64,000 nt of DNA from Kazachstania africana CBS 2517. Lineage: Eukaryota; Ascomycota; Saccharomycetes; Saccharomycetales; Saccharomycetaceae. Both the position numbers and the translations under genes were made by a program. Position 1 is the first letter of the stretch. Every line of letters begins with the position of its first letter. This document shows positions 58,704-64,000 of the stretch, one piece after another. Below the pieces are notes generated by a model. It had not been told where the DNA came from. It saw only the letters and a program-made list of their open reading frames with translations, and did not search any database. The DNA lies in assembly GCF_000304475.1 (NCBI RefSeq), contig NC_018941.1:124001-188000 (forward strand), written 5' to 3'.

Positions 58704-61499
58704 ATGGACAGAAGTGAAGCCTTTTCTAGTTCACACAATGGGAAGAACACCTTCTTATCTAGAATATTTGGGTTACAATCCGACGATGTCTCTGGATTAA
58801 TGCATGGTGACGAAATGAACGAATATCCCATCGGCGTTCGAAGTGCTGGTACAGGAATGACTAAAGTACCTTCAGTTAATATTGAGGATGAACTCGAGAA
58901 TGACAGAGAAAGCGGTAGAGATGGCGAAGGTTTAAGGGTACCTGAATCTGACCAAGATAGTACTAGTGACGATGATAATAAGAATAATACAATTGACTAT
59001 GAGCTAAACTCTCAAAATATAGGGTTGGATAATATAAATTTACGGGAATCGATTGATTCACTTCCTAAATTGGGACAGCTATCTTCCGATGAAGAACGAG
59101 CTTATGAAGATGATGACGCTTCAGATAAAGATGCCCTATTGTTCAGTAAAACTACTACTGGAGAGAGTAAGAGAAAGCAGAAGCATCCAGTACTTTTACA
59201 GAGAATATTGGACAACAAGAAGAAGAAAGAACCTAGGAGACTATTTACGCCATCTCAAAATACTGAAAATATCAGATCCAAAAGTGACTCTCAGTCTTTC
59301 CTTGAACGTAAGTCTACAGATCCACAACTACGTGGAAGTTTCCTTTTTAGTGGAAAAGAGCGGGGGAGTAAATACCCATTTAAGAGGCCAAATCTTCTGC
59401 GTAACATTTCAGTTTTGAATAATACACCAGCTCATCGAATAAATACACTGAGTCCTAAGGAAAGGGCACTTTGGAAATGGGCTAACGTAGAAAATTTGGA
59501 TATTTTCTTGCAGGATGTTTATCAATATTATTTGGGTAACGGCTTTAGTAGCATTTTATTGAAAAAAGTGTTAAACCTTCTAACGTTTATCTTTGTTGTG
59601 CATATTTCATCATATATGGGTTATTGCATAGATTACTCAAAACTAGCAGAGAGCCATAGACTATCTGATATTGTTATTGACAAGTGCTATTCGAATAGAA
59701 TCACTGGCTTCGTAAGAGTGCTTCTATGGATTTTTTATGTTTTCATTTTTCTAAAGACATCTCAGTTATATTTCGACTACAAGAAATTGTCGGAATTAAG
59801 AAACTTCTATTATCATCTTTTGAATATATCTGATAATGAATTACAAACAATTCCTTGGCAGAATGTCATTCAACAAATAATGTATCTAAAAGATCAGAAT
59901 GCATTAACAGCAAATGTTGTTGAGGTTAAAGCTAAGAACAGAATCGATGCACATGACGTAGCAAATAGGATTATGAGAAAAGAAAATTATTTAATAGCAC
60001 TTTACAACAACGACATTCTGAACCTATCCTTACCTATTCCATTATTCAGAACAAGTACATTAACAAAAACCTTAGAGTGGAATATTAATCTTTGCATTGT
60101 CGGATATGCCTTTAATGAATCTGGTTTCATCAAGCAAAGCTTTTTAAAACCTCAACAACGTGAACACGTTCGTGAAGAGCTTGAAAAAAGATTTATGTTG
60201 GCAGGTTTCTTAAATATCATCTTATCTCCATTTTTGGTGACGTATTTTGTTTTACTCTATTTTTTCAGGTATTTCAATGAATACAAGACGTCCCCAGGAT
60301 CAATTGGTGTTAGACAATATACCCCAATTGCTGAGTGGAAATTCAGGGAATATAATGAACTTTATCATATATTTGAAAAGAGAGTTGGATTAAGCACAGA
60401 TATTGCTAATAAGTACATTAATCAATTCCCGAAAGATAAGTTCAATACTGCTATGAAGTTTATTGCATTTATATCAGGTTCTTTTGTTGCAATTCTGGCT
60501 TTATTAGCAATATTTGACCCCGAAAATTTCCTAAACTTTGAAATAACACAAGATAGAACAGTACTTTTCTACATAACGTTATTTGGGACTATATGGACTG
60601 TAAGCCAAAGTTCAGTAGGCACAGAGTATAACGTTTTTGATCCTGAAGAAAGTATTATGGAATTATCGAGCTATACTCATTATCTACCTTCCGAATGGAA
60701 AGGAAAATATCATACTGAAGAGGTCAAAAATGAGTTTTGCAAACTTTATAACTTAAAAATTATCATCCTTATGAAGGAATTAACTAGCCTGGTTTTGACG
60801 CCATTTATTCTATGGTTTTCGTTACCAAAATCTGCTGGTGATATTGTGGATTTCTTCAGAGACACTTCGATATATATAGACGGATTGGGCTATGTCTGTA
60901 AGTATGCAATGTTCGACATTACTCAAGATAATACAGAACAAAAAAGGAGCTCATTAAATAAGGACAAATCATTTGCAGGACCAATACAGAATAGACAAAA
61001 TTCCAAGGCCACTCTATCTAATGATACTTTGGAAACCGGATATGATGACAATGACGACGACGAAGATGAGGACGAAAATAATATGGCTGTGAATAAAATG
61101 ATACAGTCGTACATGTATTTCATTGATAATTACGAAAATAGTGAAAACATGGTTGGTAAATATCAACTTCCAGCGCGAAGACCAAGCGAAACTACTAATA
61201 TTAATCCCATTTTGAGTAACAAGTATTCTTGGAAAAAACAATTCCGTCCAGGGCAACGTCCTGAGTTGTATAGTGTAGCCAATAAGCCAAGAAGATCTTC
61301 TAATGAGACCAAACGAAACGATTTTGGAAGTGATACAAATAGAAGGGCATTTTCTACTGACAAATACATTTCAAGTTCATTTATCAATTCAAACTCTTTA
61401 GAGGTTGGAAGAGCAAATGAAGACAGTATGCAAACCAGTAAAGGTGGCGTTCTAACACTAGTGAAACAATATTATAAACAATCTGACGTTGGTCGATAA
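58704..61499 (+). CDS. ATG9: Atg9, autophagy lipid scramblase
   Basis: Multispanning membrane protein of Atg9 vesicles, a scramblase seeding the autophagosomal membrane. 931 residues (S. cerevisiae 997). The N-terminal ~240 residues are acidic/Ser-rich and disordered; the conserved core runs ~250-740, with RALWKWANVENLDIFLQDVY before the first helix, PIPLFRTSTLTKTLEWN, GSIGVRQYTPIAEWKFREYN and LTSLVLTPFILWFSLP; the C-terminal ~190 residues are again disordered with an Asp/Glu run at ~776-792. YDL149W, on the opposite strand to NOP14 and convergent with it (92 bp). Confidence 0.97.
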   Translation: MDRSEAFSSSHNGKNTFLSRIFGLQSDDVSGLMHGDEMNEYPIGVRSAGTGMTKVPSVNIEDELENDRESGRDGEGLRVPESDQDSTSDDDNKNNTIDYELNSQNIGLDNINLRESIDSLPKLGQLSSDEERAYEDDDASDKDALLFSKTTTGESKRKQKHPVLLQRILDNKKKKEPRRLFTPSQNTENIRSKSDSQSFLERKSTDPQLRGSFLFSGKERGSKYPFKRPNLLRNISVLNNTPAHRINTLSPKERALWKWANVENLDIFLQDVYQYYLGNGFSSILLKKVLNLLTFIFVVHISSYMGYCIDYSKLAESHRLSDIVIDKCYSNRITGFVRVLLWIFYVFIFLKTSQLYFDYKKLSELRNFYYHLLNISDNELQTIPWQNVIQQIMYLKDQNALTANVVEVKAKNRIDAHDVANRIMRKENYLIALYNNDILNLSLPIPLFRTSTLTKTLEWNINLCIVGYAFNESGFIKQSFLKPQQREHVREELEKRFMLAGFLNIILSPFLVTYFVLLYFFRYFNEYKTSPGSIGVRQYTPIAEWKFREYNELYHIFEKRVGLSTDIANKYINQFPKDKFNTAMKFIAFISGSFVAILALLAIFDPENFLNFEITQDRTVLFYITLFGTIWTVSQSSVGTEYNVFDPEESIMELSSYTHYLPSEWKGKYHTEEVKNEFCKLYNLKIIILMKELTSLVLTPFILWFSLPKSAGDIVDFFRDTSIYIDGLGYVCKYAMFDITQDNTEQKRSSLNKDKSFAGPIQNRQNSKATLSNDTLETGYDDNDDDEDEDENNMAVNKMIQSYMYFIDNYENSENMVGKYQLPARRPSETTNINPILSNKYSWKKQFRPGQRPELYSVANKPRRSSNETKRNDFGSDTNRRAFSTDKYISSSFINSNSLEVGRANEDSMQTSKGGVLTLVKQYYKQSDVGR

Positions 61500-61591
61500 A
61501 TGCGCATCACATAGAGAACCTATATTCATTTATATAATAATATCACATGCTAAAGTAAAAAATATCTTACTTAATAATCTACAAAAGTTCA

Positions 61592-64000
61592 CTATTTTTT
61601 ACCACGACGTAATGCTTTCTCTCTTTCATATTTATTTTTCTCAGCACCCTCTTCTGTAGTGATTGTATTGTAAATATGTGCCATCTTGGCATGATATTCA
61701 CTGTGTTCTTTCTTCTTTTGATCGATTCTTTGTCTTGCTTCAAATCTGGTATCTTTACGGATTTCCTTCATGGTAAACTTACGTTCCTTCTTCAATTGTG
61801 CCTTCATCTTATTAATTTCATTTCTAGTAGCATCTGGATCATATGATTTCTTGTCTGGATTGAAGTTCTCTTCGAATTTAGGAGCATGTGAGGGTATAGA
61901 TACAGGTTTGTGGTTTTGTAAAGTTAGTGGGAAGTGTTCATTGAACTTATTTAACCTCTCGATCTTATTTAGAATTGATGGAACCTTTTCTAAACTTGGA
62001 TATTTGTTCCTATATTCAGAGAGAAGGATTTCAAAAGAATTTGTAATTTCAGCAAAAGCAGAGAATTCCTTCCATATTTGTGACATTGCCCTTTCTAGCG
62101 ATGTCAAAACATGTAATAGGATGGTTTTTTGTGAAGTATCTTTATCAAGGTCAGCTGAGAAAATTTTGTGCAATTGAAGTACATCAGATTCTTTGCCAGT
62201 GAATGAAATGTCATCTTTGAGCGCCAAATCTCTAGTATCTGATTTTAGGCCTATCAAATTTTGAGTCCCTATGAATGTTACCAATACTTTTTGGATAAAA
62301 TAAACCAATTCTGGGATATAACGCTTTGATATCCTTTGATACTGTAAGGAGATTGAAGCCAAGACAGCACCGAATGCAATTTTAGTCAAAGTGTTAAACT
62401 TGATCTGTTCTAAAAATTCACCGATTAAAATTGATGATGGAGTAATGACTAAATGATATTGATCAGATGTAGAAAAGAGAATACCGACGAGAATGAAAAA
62501 CATTAAATGGCCAGTATTAAGCCCCGCAAAATTGGAATTTTTGAAATTTGTTTGAATTTCTGATATGATAATCCTACATTCGTCAGAGAGTGCATGGTTA
62601 TATTTCTCAGATAATGTTTTCAAAATTGAAATCAAAGAAGTTTGCACTTCCTGAACCTCTCCCAAATTTTCTTCATAATCTTCTAGGACTAAAAACATTA
62701 TGTGTCTTAAAAGGATTGCAGTGAATTTGCCTAGACGTTCTTTATTACCTTCAGCTAATTTTGGTTGGTATGCATTTATGATTTTCTTAATGATCTTCGG
62801 ATGTTCAGATAATGGGAAGTTTTTCAATAATGCCAAGAGATCATCATGCTTGGATGGACATGGGAGTGATTTTGCAATTTTCAAAGCAAACTCTCTGTCA
62901 ATTTCCTTGACCTCATCACCAAATTTAATATCATCATCCGAGTCAGGGATATCATCCTCTGCCTTCTCATCCTCTTCCTCAGAGTTTTCCCAGAACCCAT
63001 CATCCAAGTCTTCAATACCTCTTTCTTCTTCATCCTCTGTATTGAAAATACCTTGCATACGATCTAATCTTTGTTGTTCTAATTTTTTCTTATTATCTTC
63101 TGCTTCCTTTTGTAATTCTTCTTCTGTCTTGGTTCTATCAGCTGGAGCTGCTCTCTTTTCATCCAGAAGCTCCCTAACTTTTATGTCATAATCTATGTCT
63201 TTCTGTTCTTTGGCTTCGATGGTGTGTTTCTTAGTTTGAGTTGTCATAAGTTCAGACATAATATCATCGAAATTTTCATCCAAATCATCGATTTGATCTT
63301 CTAATTTACTTTGGGCCTTTTGTCTTTCCTGTTTGTAAAACTTAGATTTAGCAATAACTTCCTTCATAACTTCTGCTTTAGTCTTTTTTCTGGCAGGTAA
63401 TAGTTCACCAAGGGTGTCATCATCATCAAAACGACCTCTCTTGCCAAAAGGTTCGTCCAGTCCGAAGTCATCTTGTTCCGTTTCATTTAAAGGAGCACCT
63501 AAGTGTGTTAAGTTGTTGCCTTGCATATCAAATTGATCATCTTCATCATCCTCATCAAGATTAAATAAACTTTGTTTTCTCTTGGATTGAATCTGTCTTT
63601 CCCTCGTAAATCTCTCGAGCATCTTTTCCTCCTCCGTCATATTCTTATTTCTTTCACCAAAACGTCTATCAACAAGACCACCTTTCCTGTTTTTCAATAA
63701 CTTCCTAGCTTCAAAGGAACGTAACCTTTCTTCTTCACCGATCTGTTTTGAAATACCGGGTTTACCGACGGCAATTCTGTTATCCTTGGAACCAGTTTCA
63801 TTTCTCTTGTTCTTTGCAGTCTTCACTTCAAAGGGGTTGAACTGTTCTCTGATCTTGTTGATAAGTTTCACCTTCTCTTCACGATCGTATTCTTTTGCTT
63901 GCCTCTTGGTATTTTTCTTGTTCTTTTTGACGTTTGCCTGCCCCGTGAGACCATGGGCTTTTAAAGTGGCCTTCAAATTCTTCAGTTGCGAGCCAGCCAT
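61592..64000 (-). CDS. NOP14: Nop14, small-subunit processome component
   Basis: Nucleolar protein required for 40S subunit maturation, working with Noc4 and Emg1. 802 residues (S. cerevisiae 810); the ATG (64000) is the last base triplet of the window, and the first residues MAGSQLKNLKATLKAHGLTG match yeast exactly in register, so the gene is complete. A basic N-terminal region contains IAVGKPGISKQIGEEERLR and GGLVDRRFGERNK, then an acidic middle (~300-365), a helical repeat region (~370-680) and a basic C-terminal tail (KKERKFTMKEIRKDTRFEAR). YDL148C. Its promoter is outside the window. Confidence 0.96.
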   Translation of the reverse strand: MAGSQLKNLKATLKAHGLTGQANVKKNKKNTKRQAKEYDREEKVKLINKIREQFNPFEVKTAKNKRNETGSKDNRIAVGKPGISKQIGEEERLRSFEARKLLKNRKGGLVDRRFGERNKNMTEEEKMLERFTRERQIQSKRKQSLFNLDEDDEDDQFDMQGNNLTHLGAPLNETEQDDFGLDEPFGKRGRFDDDDTLGELLPARKKTKAEVMKEVIAKSKFYKQERQKAQSKLEDQIDDLDENFDDIMSELMTTQTKKHTIEAKEQKDIDYDIKVRELLDEKRAAPADRTKTEEELQKEAEDNKKKLEQQRLDRMQGIFNTEDEEERGIEDLDDGFWENSEEEDEKAEDDIPDSDDDIKFGDEVKEIDREFALKIAKSLPCPSKHDDLLALLKNFPLSEHPKIIKKIINAYQPKLAEGNKERLGKFTAILLRHIMFLVLEDYEENLGEVQEVQTSLISILKTLSEKYNHALSDECRIIISEIQTNFKNSNFAGLNTGHLMFFILVGILFSTSDQYHLVITPSSILIGEFLEQIKFNTLTKIAFGAVLASISLQYQRISKRYIPELVYFIQKVLVTFIGTQNLIGLKSDTRDLALKDDISFTGKESDVLQLHKIFSADLDKDTSQKTILLHVLTSLERAMSQIWKEFSAFAEITNSFEILLSEYRNKYPSLEKVPSILNKIERLNKFNEHFPLTLQNHKPVSIPSHAPKFEENFNPDKKSYDPDATRNEINKMKAQLKKERKFTMKEIRKDTRFEARQRIDQKKKEHSEYHAKMAHIYNTITTEEGAEKNKYEREKALRRGKK

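Overview
The window is nuclear DNA of a budding yeast of the family Saccharomycetaceae. Nearly every ORF is a recognisable Saccharomyces cerevisiae orthologue, genes are compact and almost intron-free, RPL43 carries a yeast-type intron with a perfect TACTAAC branch site, and promoters hold familiar yeast sites (Rpn4 PACE, MCB, Mcm1 P-box, URS1, HAP, PDRE, RRPE). The gene content follows single S. cerevisiae chromosome tracks for long stretches without the genes of their sister (ohnologous) regions. That points to a species that shared the whole-genome duplication and then lost some duplicates differently from S. cerevisiae (for example Kazachstania, Naumovozyma or Nakaseomyces relatives). The species itself is not identified.

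Layout by synteny block. Block A, 1-9.4 kb: COR1 (cut by the left edge), an ECM13-like gene, FUI1, PRE7, ERD2, a small membrane protein and URA7, matching YBL045C-YBL039C. Block B, 9.6-27.9 kb: MCM16, THP3, a short BEM1-like gene, RPL43, BUD4, JSN1/PUF2, a dead FLR1-like drug transporter, TIF5, EMC2 and TIP41; this interleaves genes that S. cerevisiae keeps on chromosomes XVI and X. Block C, 28.0-30.5 kb: MED21 (SRB7) and PMT7. Block D, 31.7-64.0 kb: PAR32-like, UGX2-like, then an inverted segment CDC9-MSS51-CDC36-FAP7-NRP1-SFA1, then ENT1/2, MHF2, DHH1, STE7, a DUF4536-type mitochondrial gene (YDL157C), CMR1, CLB3, MSH5, SAS10, RPC53, ATG9 and NOP14, matching YDL173W-YDL148C.

Most genes are housekeeping: respiration (COR1, MSS51, YDL157C), nucleotide supply (FUI1, URA7), proteasome (PRE7), secretion and membrane proteins (ERD2, EMC2, PMT7, ENT), translation and ribosome assembly (TIF5, RPL43, FAP7, SAS10, NOP14), transcription (MED21, RPC53, CDC36, THP3), replication, meiosis and cell cycle (CDC9, MSH5, CLB3, MCM16, MHF2, BUD4) and signalling (STE7, TIP41, BEM1-like). 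No tRNA gene, intact transposon, centromere or CRISPR array was recognised.

The unusual items are: a shortened BEM1-like protein with one degenerate SH3 domain behind a 1.3-kb upstream gap; a full-length FLR1-like gene with four in-frame stop codons but no frameshift, still preceded by a perfect Pdr1/Pdr3 site; an RPL43 gene whose first coding exon is only two bases; a local inversion of CDC9-SFA1; and several well-formed but oddly placed regulatory sites. Start codons were placed at the first sensible ATG. In several genes the open frame runs further upstream from a non-ATG codon, and I did not use that part.
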